Part shown: piece by piece, positions 1 to 9,895 of the stretch
How the letters are laid out: the number at the start of each line of letters is the position of its first letter
How positions within the stretch are numbered: position 1 is the stretch's first letter
From: Siphonobacter sp. BAB-5405
GTDB taxonomy: Bacteria; Bacteroidota; Bacteroidia; Cytophagales; Spirosomataceae
Direction of reading: 5' to 3'
NCBI RefSeq assembly: GCF_002872335.1
Contig: NZ_NJAG01000045.1
Location: forward strand, 248,001 to 312,000
Length of the DNA stretch: 64,000 nucleotides
Translations under genes and position numbers: made by a program
The notes under the pieces: generated by a model
Database searches by the model: none
Seen by the model: the letters and a program-made list of their open reading frames with translations, nothing else
Told to the model about the DNA's origin: nothing

Positions 1-2
1 TT

Positions 3-2879
3 CAGATCAATGCATCGGAGCAGGATGTTCTTGTCTTTTCATTCGTCGGTTATAAAACGCAGGAAGTACCCATCCGCAACCAGACCAGTCTGCAAGTAAC
101 GCTGCAACCCGATCCGAGTGTATTGGATGAAGTAGTCGTAGTTGGCTACGGAGTTCAGAAGCGGAATAGCCTGACGAACGCAGTCTCGCAGATTACGGGC
201 GAGGAAGTAACCCGAAGACCCGTCTCCAACCTCCAGCAGTCCTTTCAGGGATTGATGCCGGGGGTGACCGTCAGTGATCTGGGCGGTTCGCCGGGCAAAT
301 CCAACGCTACGATCCGGGTCAGGGGCATTACGACTTTCAACATCAATAGCAGTAGTACGAGTGGGTTTGACCTCGTGAAAAACGACGCCCTAATCATCGT
401 GGATGGCATCGAACAGCAATTAAGTGACATCAATCCTGATGATATTGAAACGGTTTCGATCCTGAAAGACGCGGCCTCTACGGCTATTTACGGCTCCCGG
501 GCCACGAATGGGGTAGTGCTGATTACTACCAAACGAGCGAAAAATAATCAGGTACAGGTGGATTATCACGGTTATTACGCCATTCAGAAAGCCATCAACG
601 TACCTCAGATGATGGGTCTGGAAGACTACATGCGACTTCAGGTCGCTGCGTATACCAACGCGGGGTCAACGCTTCCTGCCCGTTTTACCGAGGAGTCCAT
701 TCAGGCGTACGTCAACGCGACGGATCGGGAAAAGTACCCGCTCGCTAATAACTGGTTCCATACGCTGCTACGACCAGCACCCCAGCAAAATCACAGTCTA
801 TCCGTGGCCGGAGGAAATGATGTTTTACGAACCCGACTCAGCATTCGGTATCAGGATCAGCAGGGGGTGATTAAAAACTTTGACAATCAGATTGGTGAAA
901 TTCGCCTCAACTCGGATTATACCGTTTCTCCTAAAATCCGGATCAGTGCGGATGTCAACTATCGGTATAGTAGCAATCAAAGTCCAACGACGAATGCAGC
1001 GGCTCCCCTCAATAATTTTTTTCACGGTAGTTTATGGGCCGTTCCGAAGTACGCGGATGGAACGTATGGCTTAAGCTCGCAGGGCAATAACCCGCTGATG
1101 TTTATTGAAATCGGGGGGCAGTCCCGGCAAAAAACCGATTACCTGGCGGGATACGTGAAAGGGGAATGGGATATTCTGGAAGGCTTAACCTTTTCCACCC
1201 AAATCGCGGGCCGGGGCCTTTTTACCCAGCAGAAAAACTTTACCAACGCCTACACGAATACCGATAAGCTGAATAACGTGACCAAAACCGTTGCCAATAA
1301 TAGCCTGACGGAAGTAAGAAACAACCTGCGGGAGTATACGCTGAATAGTCTACTGACGTATGACAAAAGCCTTGGAAACCACAATTTCAAAGCTTTAGTC
1401 GGTTATTCACAGATTGGTAATACGCAGACTTTCCTTTCGGCGTACCGGGAGCGTTTCTACAACAATGATATTGGGTCGATCGGGCAGGGAGCTAATGACG
1501 GTACGCGTTCCAACGATGGCCGCGATGCCGTATATGGGCTTCGTTCCTATTTTGGCCGGATCAACTACGACTATAACCATAAGTACCTCTTCGAAGTAAA
1601 CGGACGTTACGACGGATCATCGAAATTCACCGGAGCCAGGCAGTATAGTTTCTTTCCTTCCTTTTCAGGGGGCTGGCGTATTTCGAAGGAAAACTTCTGG
1701 AATACGCTTTCACAGACCGTTAATGACCTGAAAGTGAGAGGCTCGTGGGGGATCACGGGGAATCAGTCGGTGGACCTCTATAGCTACTACGCGGCTCTTA
1801 CGGCCAGTGGGTATACGTTTGGCGGACTGCCCGTGCAGGGATACCGGCAAACCGTACTGGCCAACTCGGATTTGGGCTGGGAATCCACCACGCAGCTGGA
1901 TCTTGGGCTGGATGCTGCGTTCTTTCAACGGAAATTAAACGTTACCATTGATTACTACCGCAAGCGTACCAACGACATCCTGCTTAACCTTGATATTCCG
2001 GCAACCATTGGACTGACGGCTCCGGCTCAGAATGCGGGTTCCGTGGAAAACAAGGGCTGGGAGTTTAGTGCGAATTATCGGGGAGCTGCGAAAGCTCCTG
2101 GTCTTCACTACAACCTGGGAGCCAACTTCAGTATCAATGATAACCGGGTAACGGATCTGAAAGGTACGGGGCCGTACATTACGGGTTCCGACATTGATCC
2201 ACGCTACATTATTAAAAAAGGACTACCCATCAACACGCTTTGGGGCTACAAAACCGACGGTTTATTCCAGAATGAACAGGAAATAGCGGCGTATAAAGCT
2301 ACCTACGTAGCCAATACGAAGCCCGGGGATGTCAAGTACGTCGATCTCAATGGCGATGGCATCATCAACGCCAACGATATGACCAGCCTGGGTAACTCGT
2401 TTCCCCGGTACACCTTCGGTTTTAATACCGACTTCTCTTACCGCAATTTCGAACTGTCCATTCTCTTCCAGGGAGCGGCCAGCGTAAGTACCCGGCTGGC
2501 GGGGGCTCTGGCGGAAATGGGAAATCAGGAAGGCTTTACGCATACCATCTACACGAACAATTACTGGACGCCCGAAAATCCCAGTGCCCGTTTTCCACGT
2601 CCGGTCAAGTTTGATTTGCGTAACGTAGCAACCTCGGACCGCCTGGTGTTGGATGCCTCTTACCTGCGACTCAAGAATATACAGCTGGCGTATAGCTTAC
2701 CCACGGCACTCGTCCGGAAAGCTTCGCTCAAAAGGGTTCGGGTATACATTTCAGCCACTAACCTCTTTACGCTTTCCAAACTGAATGAATGGAATCTGGA
2801 CCCGGAAACGCCTTCGGGTCGGGCGATGTACTATCCGCAAACGGCTCTGTACGCGACGGGAATAAACCTACAGCTCTAA
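3..2879 (+). CDS. SusC-like TonB-dependent receptor, 5' end outside window
   Basis: Outer-membrane TonB-dependent transporter that would import glycan fragments delivered by the SusD partner. The frame is open from the window edge, and the first residues (DVLVFSFVGYKTQEV) are the end of the carboxypeptidase-regulatory-like domain that precedes the plug in SusC proteins. The SusC signature DEVVVVGYG follows at about 125-150, then the plug with LIIVDGIEQ and SILKDAASTAIYGSRATNGVVLITTKR, then a long beta-barrel ending in NLQL. The only start-like codon at the beginning, TTG at 123, is internal, so the true start lies upstream of the window. The stop is 27 bp before the SusD gene, as in a standard susCD operon. 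The substrate cannot be read from the sequence; the following sulfatase suggests a sulfated glycan. Confidence 0.95.
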   Translation, partial: QINASEQDVLVFSFVGYKTQEVPIRNQTSLQVTLQPDPSVLDEVVVVGYGVQKRNSLTNAVSQITGEEVTRRPVSNLQQSFQGLMPGVTVSDLGGSPGKSNATIRVRGITTFNINSSSTSGFDLVKNDALIIVDGIEQQLSDINPDDIETVSILKDAASTAIYGSRATNGVVLITTKRAKNNQVQVDYHGYYAIQKAINVPQMMGLEDYMRLQVAAYTNAGSTLPARFTEESIQAYVNATDREKYPLANNWFHTLLRPAPQQNHSLSVAGGNDVLRTRLSIRYQDQQGVIKNFDNQIGEIRLNSDYTVSPKIRISADVNYRYSSNQSPTTNAAAPLNNFFHGSLWAVPKYADGTYGLSSQGNNPLMFIEIGGQSRQKTDYLAGYVKGEWDILEGLTFSTQIAGRGLFTQQKNFTNAYTNTDKLNNVTKTVANNSLTEVRNNLREYTLNSLLTYDKSLGNHNFKALVGYSQIGNTQTFLSAYRERFYNNDIGSIGQGANDGTRSNDGRDAVYGLRSYFGRINYDYNHKYLFEVNGRYDGSSKFTGARQYSFFPSFSGGWRISKENFWNTLSQTVNDLKVRGSWGITGNQSVDLYSYYAALTASGYTFGGLPVQGYRQTVLANSDLGWESTTQLDLGLDAAFFQRKLNVTIDYYRKRTNDILLNLDIPATIGLTAPAQNAGSVENKGWEFSANYRGAAKAPGLHYNLGANFSINDNRVTDLKGTGPYITGSDIDPRYIIKKGLPINTLWGYKTDGLFQNEQEIAAYKATYVANTKPGDVKYVDLNGDGIINANDMTSLGNSFPRYTFGFNTDFSYRNFELSILFQGAASVSTRLAGALAEMGNQEGFTHTIYTNNYWTPENPSARFPRPVKFDLRNVATSDRLVLDASYLRLKNIQLAYSLPTALVRKASLKRVRVYISATNLFTLSKLNEWNLDPETPSGRAMYYPQTALYATGINLQL

Positions 2880-2906
2880 GCATCACCTTTTGATCGAACT
2901 CAAGCA

Positions 2907-4505
2907 ATGATACCAATAACAACTACAAAACGGATTCTAATCCTTTGGGTAACCCTGATGAGCCTAACGTTGCCTGCCTGCGATCGGGATTTGCTGGAAA
3001 CGCTTCCCAATGATCGGCTCTCGGAAAGCTTATTCTGGCACACCGAAAACGATGCCAGACTAGCCGTCAATGCCCTGTATGCCGATCTGGATGGCGTCAA
3101 TGTGTTAAGCTGGGATGCCCTGACGGATATTGCTCATACCAATCAGAACTTTGATATTCAGGCATATATTGAGCTGGGTTCGTACGATGCGACCAGCTCC
3201 AGGATTTATACCGAATGGACCAATGCCTACAAAGGGATTCGGGCGGCGTCCTATTTTCTGGCTAATGTCGATAAAGTAACGACCACGAATACGGCATTGA
3301 TAAACCAGTTGAAGGGAGAGGCTAAGGTGTTGCGGGCGTATCAGTACATCAAGCTGGCGGGTTTTTTCGGAGATGTGCCGCTGGTAACTACTCCAATCAG
3401 CATTGAAGAAGGCAGGAGCCTGACCCGAACGCCCGTTTCCCAGATCTGGGATTTCGTGGATCAGGAACTCAACGCAGCCGCTCCACTCTTACCCGTCACG
3501 TATGCGGCGTCGGATAAAGGCAGAGTAACCCGCGGGGCTGCCCTGGGACTGTTAGCCCGGGCCAATTTGCTCGCTGGACGGTATCAGAAAGCCGCCGATG
3601 CTGCCGATAAAGTTATCAAACTCGGGGTGTACGGCTTGTACGAATCCTACGAAAAGTTGTTCAGTTATGCCGCTGAGAATAACAAAGAAGTGCTGCTCGA
3701 CCGGCAGTTTATCAAGGATACGTATCCAAACACCGTGTTTCAGACGCTGGCTCCCTATAGTCAGAAAAACGGGGGCAGTAGCTATGTGCCTACCAAGGCC
3801 CTTGCTGATTTATACGAAACTTCTTCGGGAACATTGATTACGATTGCGGGTAGCGGCTATAACCCCGCCCAGCCGTACCAGAATCGGGATAACCGCCTGA
3901 AGTTTTCCTTTTATCTGGAAGGGGATCAATTACCGAGCGGCACCGTTTTTAAACCGCAACCGAACAGTGGTACGTCTGATGCCGTGGGCAGTACGTACAT
4001 TGCTTCGACTACGGGGTTCAATATCAGGAAGTACATCAACACTGAGGATTACGCGAACCCCACTAATTCCGGAATTAACATCATTCTGCTTCGGTACGCT
4101 GAAATTTTATTAACCTACGCCGAAGCAAAAATTGAGCTGAATCAATTGGATGCGGAGGTACTGACGGCCCTTAATACGGTTCGGAATGGGAGAAGTGACG
4201 TCAAACAACCGTCCATTACCAGTACATCCCAGGCGGAATTGCGGGAAATCGTTCGCCGGGAAAGAGCCGTGGAGCTGGCCTTTGAGGGGCAACGATTGTT
4301 TGACATCCGTCGCTGGAAAATTGCCGAGAAAGTCATTCCAGGTCCGGTCTATGGGATTACGTATACCAACCCAAATGGCGTTGTGAGTACCGTTCAGGTG
4401 GTGGCTGTCAATAAAGTTTTTGACCCTAATCGTCATTACCTGTGGCCCATTCCGCAGAAGGAAATAGATTTGAATCATTCATTAACGCAAAATCCAGGCT
4501 GGTAA
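2907..4505 (+). CDS. SusD/RagB-family glycan-binding lipoprotein
   Basis: Surface lipoprotein that caps the SusC barrel and binds the glycan. The N-terminus has a hydrophobic segment and a lipobox with the lipidated Cys at residue 25 (LPAC), followed by the usual LLETLPNDRLSESLFW start of mature SusD proteins. Family landmarks include the TPR-like stretch around KVLRAYQYIKLAGFFGDVPLV, the RGAALGLLARANLLAG helix, the conserved RYAEILLTYAEAKIE and ELAFEGQRLFDIRRW segments, and the C-terminal HYLWPIPQKEIDLN with NPGW at the very end. Length (532 aa) is normal. It sits 27 bp after susC and 1 bp before the sulfatase start, so the three are almost certainly one transcript. Confidence 0.96.
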   Translation: MIPITTTKRILILWVTLMSLTLPACDRDLLETLPNDRLSESLFWHTENDARLAVNALYADLDGVNVLSWDALTDIAHTNQNFDIQAYIELGSYDATSSRIYTEWTNAYKGIRAASYFLANVDKVTTTNTALINQLKGEAKVLRAYQYIKLAGFFGDVPLVTTPISIEEGRSLTRTPVSQIWDFVDQELNAAAPLLPVTYAASDKGRVTRGAALGLLARANLLAGRYQKAADAADKVIKLGVYGLYESYEKLFSYAAENNKEVLLDRQFIKDTYPNTVFQTLAPYSQKNGGSSYVPTKALADLYETSSGTLITIAGSGYNPAQPYQNRDNRLKFSFYLEGDQLPSGTVFKPQPNSGTSDAVGSTYIASTTGFNIRKYINTEDYANPTNSGINIILLRYAEILLTYAEAKIELNQLDAEVLTALNTVRNGRSDVKQPSITSTSQAELREIVRRERAVELAFEGQRLFDIRRWKIAEKVIPGPVYGITYTNPNGVVSTVQVVAVNKVFDPNRHYLWPIPQKEIDLNHSLTQNPGW

Positions 4506-4506
4506 C

Positions 4507-5937
4507 ATGAGTCGTATCAAACGCTTCGCTTTCATTCCCGGTATCCTTTGGGGACTTGTCACCGCCCTGACGGCAGTCGGTCAGAAAACCCCCAATGTCG
4601 TACTCTTCTTTATTGATGATTTGGGGTACGGCGATTTGTCCGTGACCGGAGCACTGGGCTACAAAACGCCGAACCTGGATCAGTTGGCGGCGGAAGGTAC
4701 CCGCTTTACCAACTTTATGGCGGCACAGGCCGTGTGTAGTGCCTCCAGAGCGGCCTTACTCACGGGTTGTTACCCCAATCGGGTGGGCATTTCCGGAGCC
4801 TTGGGGCCTGAATCGCTCATAGGTTTAAACCCCAAAGAAGAAACGATTGCCGAATTACTGAAGGCGAAAGGGTATGCCACCGGGATTTTTGGGAAGTGGC
4901 ATCTGGGCAGCCGACCGGAGTTTCTACCCCTGCAACAGGGCTTCGACGAGTACTACGGCGTTCCGTACTCGCACGATATGTGGCCGCTGCATCCCTGGCA
5001 AAAACAGGCGAACTACCCCGCCTTGCACTGGATCGAGAATAATACACCGGGAAAAGAAATCAAAACGCTGGAGGAAGTAAGTGAACTCACCCCCACGATT
5101 ACGGAAAAAGCGGTTGGGTTTATCAGGAAAAATAAAAACAAACCCTTCTTCCTGTACGTGCCGCACCCTCTGCCGCACGTACCGCTAGCCGCGTCCAGGC
5201 GATTCAAAGGGAAAAGTGAAAAAGGGATTTTTGGGGATGTATTGATGGAGCTGGACTGGTCAGTGGGCGAGATTCTCAAAGAACTGAAAAAACAGGGACT
5301 GGATCAGAATACTCTGGTCATTTTCACGAGTGATAACGGCCCCTGGCTGAACTACGGGGATCATGCCGGTTCCTCGGGCGGTTTTCGGGAGGGCAAAGGC
5401 ACCTCTTTCGAAGGCGGCCAACGCGAGCCGACGATCATGCGTTGGCCGGGGGTGATTCCCGCGGGCCGCGTTTCGAATAAATTGCTTTCTACCCTTGATA
5501 TTTTGCCAACGCTTGTGAAACTAACGGGGGCAAAACTACCGGCGGAACGCATTGACGGTATTGAATTCGTTGATTTACTGAAGGGCGATGAGACGAAAAC
5601 GCCACGACAGGAATTCCTGTACTACTACCGAAAAAATAACCTGGAAGCGGTACGAAAGGATAACTGGAAGTTAATCTTCGCTCACCCGGGCCGGAGTTAT
5701 GAAGTGTCATTGCCGGGGAAAGACGGCCAACCCGGCCCTACCTCCGAAAACCACGAATTCCCCAAAGCACTTTACGATCTCACCCGGGATCCGGGCGAGC
5801 GGTATAATGTCCTGGAACAACACCCGGAAATCGTGGCAGAATTAGAGAAAATCGCGGAAAGAGCCCGGGAAGACCTGGGAGATGATTTACAAAAGAAAGA
5901 AGGCAAAAACCGGCGAGCCGTAGGAACGGTGAAGTAA
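4507..5937 (+). CDS. Secreted S1-family sulfatase (arylsulfatase type)
   Basis: Hydrolyses sulfate esters, probably on a sulfated glycan handled by the preceding SusCD pair. A signal peptide (about residues 1-26, ending AVGQ) indicates export. Metal-binding Asp37-Asp38 lie in FFIDDLGYGD. The formylglycine motif is C77-S-A-S-R81, the Cys-type core with Ala in the usual Pro position, which the anaerobic-type maturase anSME tolerates. GKWHLGS (residues 129-134) and FTSDNGPW supply the other family active-site residues. Length 476 aa is normal. The start ATG is 1 bp after the SusD stop, indicating translational coupling. The S1 subfamily, and so the exact substrate, cannot be assigned here; arylsulfatase and N-acetylgalactosamine-sulfatase-like enzymes are both possible. 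Confidence 0.93.
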   Translation: MSRIKRFAFIPGILWGLVTALTAVGQKTPNVVLFFIDDLGYGDLSVTGALGYKTPNLDQLAAEGTRFTNFMAAQAVCSASRAALLTGCYPNRVGISGALGPESLIGLNPKEETIAELLKAKGYATGIFGKWHLGSRPEFLPLQQGFDEYYGVPYSHDMWPLHPWQKQANYPALHWIENNTPGKEIKTLEEVSELTPTITEKAVGFIRKNKNKPFFLYVPHPLPHVPLAASRRFKGKSEKGIFGDVLMELDWSVGEILKELKKQGLDQNTLVIFTSDNGPWLNYGDHAGSSGGFREGKGTSFEGGQREPTIMRWPGVIPAGRVSNKLLSTLDILPTLVKLTGAKLPAERIDGIEFVDLLKGDETKTPRQEFLYYYRKNNLEAVRKDNWKLIFAHPGRSYEVSLPGKDGQPGPTSENHEFPKALYDLTRDPGERYNVLEQHPEIVAELEKIAERAREDLGDDLQKKEGKNRRAVGTVK

Positions 5938-6078
5938 GAGAAATTTATAGATCGGTTGTTTGCTAGTGTAACAGGTATGTTTTTTGTCCCGATGAGGCAG
6001 GTATTAGCTTAGGTACCTATGTAGTACGTCCAGGAGTAGTACCAATACCTATCACCTGGCGTGACAATAGTTCTATTT

Positions 6079-6135
6079 CGTCCGTATGCAATCCATGCGG
6101 GCCATCGCATGCCCCGCATGGATTGCATACGGACG
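6079..6135. repeat. Perfect 23-bp inverted repeat with 11-nt loop
   Basis: Arms at 6079-6101 and 6113-6135 are exact reverse complements (the left arm begins CGTCCGTATGCAATCC). Neither side has a T-run, so this is not a classical intrinsic terminator, although it lies about 140 bp downstream of the sulfatase stop and could still end or stabilise that transcript. It could also be a protein-binding site or a small palindromic element. The rest of the 5938-6362 gap shows no convincing gene. Confidence 0.8.
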
Positions 6136-6362
6136 CTAAGCCGTTTATGAATAGGCTCGATTGGTTTTAACAATTAAAGACTATCAACCATCCACTCTTG
6201 TAAGCGAATGAAAACCTCTCCCGCATGGAAGGCTCACCTGCTACCAGCCAGCCACTGAAGGAGGACCAAACCCAGTCTAGGTGAATAACAATCTTTTAAA
6301 GACGAAGCCTTTAGAAGGGAATCAGGAAAAGCTGAAAGGCCCCAGGGTGTGTCGAAATCAGT

Positions 6363-7859
6363 TTAAGGTTTCGCGGCCAGATTCTTCAGCAGCGAGCCAA
6401 GTTCTTTACTTTCCACCCAGGGAGCGTTCGGATACGTCAACTGCCCTTTTTTATCGAAAATCATGTAGCGGGGAATCGAAGCAATTTTCTGTTGTTGGAT
6501 AAACGCGGAGCTGGCTGGATTGAGAGCCAGATAGCTATGCGTATACGTTTTCAAATCCTCCTGCTGGGCGGCTTTGTCCCATTTGCCCATGCTCTCATCC
6601 ATGGATAAGTACAGGAAAGTAACCGGCTCATCTTTCAGGGCCTGACGTAATTCACGGGAGGCCGGCAGCGAGGCCCGGCAGGGAGCACACCAGCTGGCCC
6701 AGAAGTCCACGTAAACTACCTTGCCTTTTTGCTGGGCGAGCAGGGTCGCCAGATCCGTTCGTTTGCCGGAAGCATTCTGAAGAAGTAGGCCCTTGGTGTT
6801 AATCCGGGCGGGATCAAACTCCAGGGCATATTCGCCGCGTACCCGGGTCAGGAGCAGCGAATCGGCGGCTACCTTCGTTAATTTGGTGTAATAGGTCAGA
6901 AACATATCGCGGGAGAAATCTTCCCGGATGGTGGCCAGTTGACGCGTCAGCAGCCAATCCCGTTCCCGAGCCGGAAAGAGTGGGGAAGTAGTGAGGTGAT
7001 CGAATACCGCCCGGGAATCGACCAGCGTAGCACCGCCCGAAGAAATGTAACCCGCCCAGGCAGTAATCCTGGATTCAACCACGGTTTCAAGCAAGGTTTG
7101 ATAGTAATAATCGTGCAGCCCCGCAATTGGAGCGGTGTATGTACGGAACCAGCCTTGCAGGGTTGAATCAGGCACCAGCCCCTGTTCAAAATCGATAATC
7201 CGGCGAATCTGTGCAATCTTGTGGGTATTGAATGTATAGAGCAGAGCGGGAATTTGCCGGTTTTGCTGCAGGGAGTCGTTCCGGCGTTCGGCGAGGACCA
7301 TCTGTATCTTCACGCGTTCGTACAATTCCCGCCGCAATTTCTGTTTGTATTGCCGCTTGATTACTTCCTTTCGTTCGGACGGGATGGCCGTCCAGTTCGG
7401 ATAGTCAGCCGTGATCCGCTTGCGGATCATGGGCGTGTAATTGAGGTACGTACCCCAGGCCGAAAAGCCATCGGCTGAAGTATCCCCCGCAAAAACGTCG
7501 GGATACGTTTCGCCCTTTTGGTTTTTAGCCAGAACACCCGTAGGCGTATACGTGAGGGTTAGGGTATCACCTCGAAAAACGGGAAAATCAGTGTAGCTAA
7601 AGGGGTCAGTAAAATGCTTAAAAATGGCTCCCTGCGATTCCGGTACCAGGGTCATCTGCTGCGGACGGGTTCCCGCTTTTGCTTCATAAAATCGAAAGGA
7701 AGTGGAATCCTGCCAGTTAATCACAAATGAGTTCTGCATAGCTGGCCTTTTATCAACACGGAAGCTCGTATCGAAGCGATGAGCATTCGTAAACTGAATA
7801 ACTGCGGGTTGAGCAGCGGCGGTACACGAAAGCAATACCAGCAAAGAAAGGATTCTCAT
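6363..7859 (-). CDS. Secreted TlpA-like thiol-disulfide oxidoreductase
   Basis: Probable periplasmic thioredoxin-fold reductase. Residues 1-16 form a signal peptide. Residues about 17-360 are a mostly helical N-terminal region of the kind found in Bacteroidota TlpA-like proteins, with many charged helices and no motif I recognise. The C-terminal thioredoxin domain (about 365-498) has VDFWASWCAPCR with the active-site pair Cys391 and Cys394, and the cis-Pro loop IASIPRYMIF. The role is inferred to be electron delivery to secreted proteins or cytochrome maturation; the substrate is unknown. It is a single gene facing the sulfatase operon, with an independent promoter region on its right. Confidence 0.9.
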   Translation of the reverse strand: MRILSLLVLLSCTAAAQPAVIQFTNAHRFDTSFRVDKRPAMQNSFVINWQDSTSFRFYEAKAGTRPQQMTLVPESQGAIFKHFTDPFSYTDFPVFRGDTLTLTYTPTGVLAKNQKGETYPDVFAGDTSADGFSAWGTYLNYTPMIRKRITADYPNWTAIPSERKEVIKRQYKQKLRRELYERVKIQMVLAERRNDSLQQNRQIPALLYTFNTHKIAQIRRIIDFEQGLVPDSTLQGWFRTYTAPIAGLHDYYYQTLLETVVESRITAWAGYISSGGATLVDSRAVFDHLTTSPLFPARERDWLLTRQLATIREDFSRDMFLTYYTKLTKVAADSLLLTRVRGEYALEFDPARINTKGLLLQNASGKRTDLATLLAQQKGKVVYVDFWASWCAPCRASLPASRELRQALKDEPVTFLYLSMDESMGKWDKAAQQEDLKTYTHSYLALNPASSAFIQQQKIASIPRYMIFDKKGQLTYPNAPWVESKELGSLLKNLAAKP

Positions 7860-8563
7860 GGTACAAATAGGGTTTAGAAGGTGTGTTTTTTACTTGCCAT
7901 GAAAACGTAAGCTATCCGCAGTTAGTATACGTTCATTCTTTTATAATTAATCTGTATTCTTACGAAAAAAAGCTACTGATTTTATTTCAAACAAAGCAGG
8001 GATTACGATTGGTAAATACAGCTACGGTATGTGATTTTAATAGCTTTTATTCGTCAGTTTTTGCCGAAAAATTACTTGATAAAGCTCCCTTTAATTAATA
8101 AAAATAATCTGCTCATTAGGCTGCTGCAACCGGACCTATGATTGAATTTCTGTAAAAATAAGCCGGAAGAAGCTTGCGAAAGAAATCTGCCATTGCAACC
8201 TTAGTCGATGTATTTTCGTCCAGGCAGATCAAGTAATTTTTGTATGCACGCGGTTCTGGGTCAGTTACCTAGGTTGGCTGTAATTCCTCTAGACTCCTGC
8301 TGTTTAAAGATGTTTTTCAGAGGAACGCGAAGATGGAGTAATAGATGTATCGGACTATAATCTGGTTTGTCCGGAAATGATAGAAGTAAAAAGAAAATAA
8401 AGAATAATAAGCGTAAGGCATGGATTCAGAAAGCAAAGACTTGTTCTGATAGGGGTCTTTTGAATAAAAGTAACCTCATTTTTAGAAATCCTGTATGTGT
8501 ATGGTTGGCATAAATCAATTGAGTCAATTCAGTGAAATAGACCAAACAGAAGTGTAACTAGTA
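7860..8563. other. Gap without recognisable gene
   Basis: This stretch is AT-rich next to the TlpA start. An open frame at 7883-8098 (+) has no homology I recognise, biased composition and no supporting context. The promoter of the TlpA-like gene must lie at its left end, but no clear TAnnTTTG box is visible. Confidence 0.5.
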
Positions 8564-8618
8564 CGAAAAAAGAGTGACCCCAAAGCGTCTGATGTATAGC
8601 AGTCACTTTGGGGTTACT
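8564..8618 (-). terminator. Intrinsic terminator after aldo/keto reductase
   Basis: A 13-bp stem (8573-8585 with 8606-8618, one G-T wobble) is followed on the - strand by a T-rich run (complement of 8564-8572). It lies 40 bp past the stop of the aldo/keto reductase and probably closes the fucose operon. Confidence 0.8.
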
Positions 8619-8657
8619 ATCTTAGGATACGAATGTTAACCAGTAGGAATTATTTTA

Positions 8658-9680
8658 TTAAATCCTTTTATCAATTAACCCTTCCTGTACTAACGCATCC
8701 CAAAAAGCAGGGGGAATGGTTTTGGTGGCCATTTCAATATTAGGCTTCACTTTATGCGGCTTGGTCGTACTCAGGGCTACACTGCTCACACCGGGCACGG
8801 TAAACCCGAAATTGAAACAGGCTTCGGCGGGTTTAATAGCAAATTGTTCGCATACGGCCCAGAATTTGGTTCGCCATTCCAGCAGCTTTTGGCCTTCTGC
8901 CGTGTCAGCAGCTACCGGACGATAGTTGTAGTAGTCACTGCCAATGAGAAAACCACCGTTGAACACGGCTGAGTTGATGACGACTACTCCTTTCTGGTGC
9001 AACTGCTCAATGAATTCAATCAGTGCCGCCGGATGATCGTGCAGGGTAAGGCTATTGGCAATCATCACCCAGTCCAGCTGTACATCTTTCGAAAGTCGTT
9101 CGATGATTCGCCACTGTTTGGCTCCTACGCCTACGCCCAGCACTTGTCCAGACGCTTTCAACTCGGCAAGAGCACGGTATGCGTCCAGAATATCCTGGTA
9201 GAGGCGTTCTTCTTCTTCCGGACTGGTGGCACGGGCCAGGTATTCATCGGGATCGTGTACGGAAGCCAGTTGGGAGCTGTACGAGCCCAGCAAGGCATTG
9301 CCCTGGTGGAAACATTCCAAAATACCTTCGTAGCTAATCCGCTGGACCGCATCATGGCTGAGCTCCTTCCAGACGCCGGGCTCAAACGTGGGTTCGGGCG
9401 TGGTAAGCGGCACCTGATACCAGCCCAGCTTATTACTGATGAGCACGTCTTTCGGGTCAACCTTTAATTCTTCCAGGCATTTCCCCAGGGATTCCAGGGC
9501 TAATCCCGCTCCGTATTTGCCTGCGGTGTCAAAAACGGCCTTGCCGGGTGAGTTTTCAACGCAGGCCTGTACAATGCTGAGCTTGGTTTCAAAAGGCGTT
9601 GCTTCATAAATGTTACCAAGGCAACTGGTTCCGAAAATGACGGGGGGAAGATCGATACCTGTTGAAGAAAGGGTTTGCAT
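8658..9680 (-). CDS. Aldo/keto reductase, L-fucose dehydrogenase (D-threo-aldose 1-dehydrogenase) type
   Basis: NAD(P)-dependent TIM-barrel oxidoreductase of 340 aa. Landmarks are GTSCLGN near the N-terminus, FDTAGKYGAG carrying the catalytic Asp51 and Tyr56, and SNKLGW carrying the catalytic Lys84. The long insert after Lys84 and the late GFLIGSDYYNYRP segment resemble the D-threo-aldose/L-fucose dehydrogenase subgroup. Context supports this: the fucose mutarotase-like gene and a GH29 fucosidase are in the same cluster, so it would oxidise released L-fucose to L-fuconolactone in the non-phosphorylating route. The gene lies 215 bp downstream of SusD on the same strand and ends at a strong terminator. 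The exact substrate (L-fucose, L-galactose or D-arabinose) is not determined by sequence alone. Confidence 0.82.
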   Translation of the reverse strand: MQTLSSTGIDLPPVIFGTSCLGNIYEATPFETKLSIVQACVENSPGKAVFDTAGKYGAGLALESLGKCLEELKVDPKDVLISNKLGWYQVPLTTPEPTFEPGVWKELSHDAVQRISYEGILECFHQGNALLGSYSSQLASVHDPDEYLARATSPEEEERLYQDILDAYRALAELKASGQVLGVGVGAKQWRIIERLSKDVQLDWVMIANSLTLHDHPAALIEFIEQLHQKGVVVINSAVFNGGFLIGSDYYNYRPVAADTAEGQKLLEWRTKFWAVCEQFAIKPAEACFNFGFTVPGVSSVALSTTKPHKVKPNIEMATKTIPPAFWDALVQEGLIDKRI

Positions 9681-9842
9681 GAAAATTCGTTTAGGAAGCG
9701 AATACTAGACTGGAAAAGTAAAAAGGGCCAGCGAAAAATGAAAACAAAACAGTAACGGCCGCTTAAACAATAGACTTTATCCGGATTGTTGGAACCTACA
9801 AAAGCGAAGGGAATAAGTGAAGAAATCACCCTTTTCCTGTAG

Positions 9843-9882
9843 CCCCCTCAACCGCAGAAAGTTGTATCTACGTTTGAGGGGG
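9843..9882. terminator. GC-rich hairpin downstream of SusD
   Basis: A 9-bp perfect stem (9843-9851 with 9874-9882, CCCCCTCAA/TTGAGGGGG) with a 22-nt loop begins 14 bp after the SusD stop. There is no good T-run on the - strand, so it may be a partial terminator or a 3'-end stabiliser between SusD and the aldo/keto reductase. Confidence 0.4.
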
Positions 9883-9895
9883 TTAAGGTAGTTTC

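Noticed and set aside
7883-8098. 71-aa open frame on +
   Set aside because: AT-rich, no homology recognised, sits in the promoter area of the TlpA-like gene.
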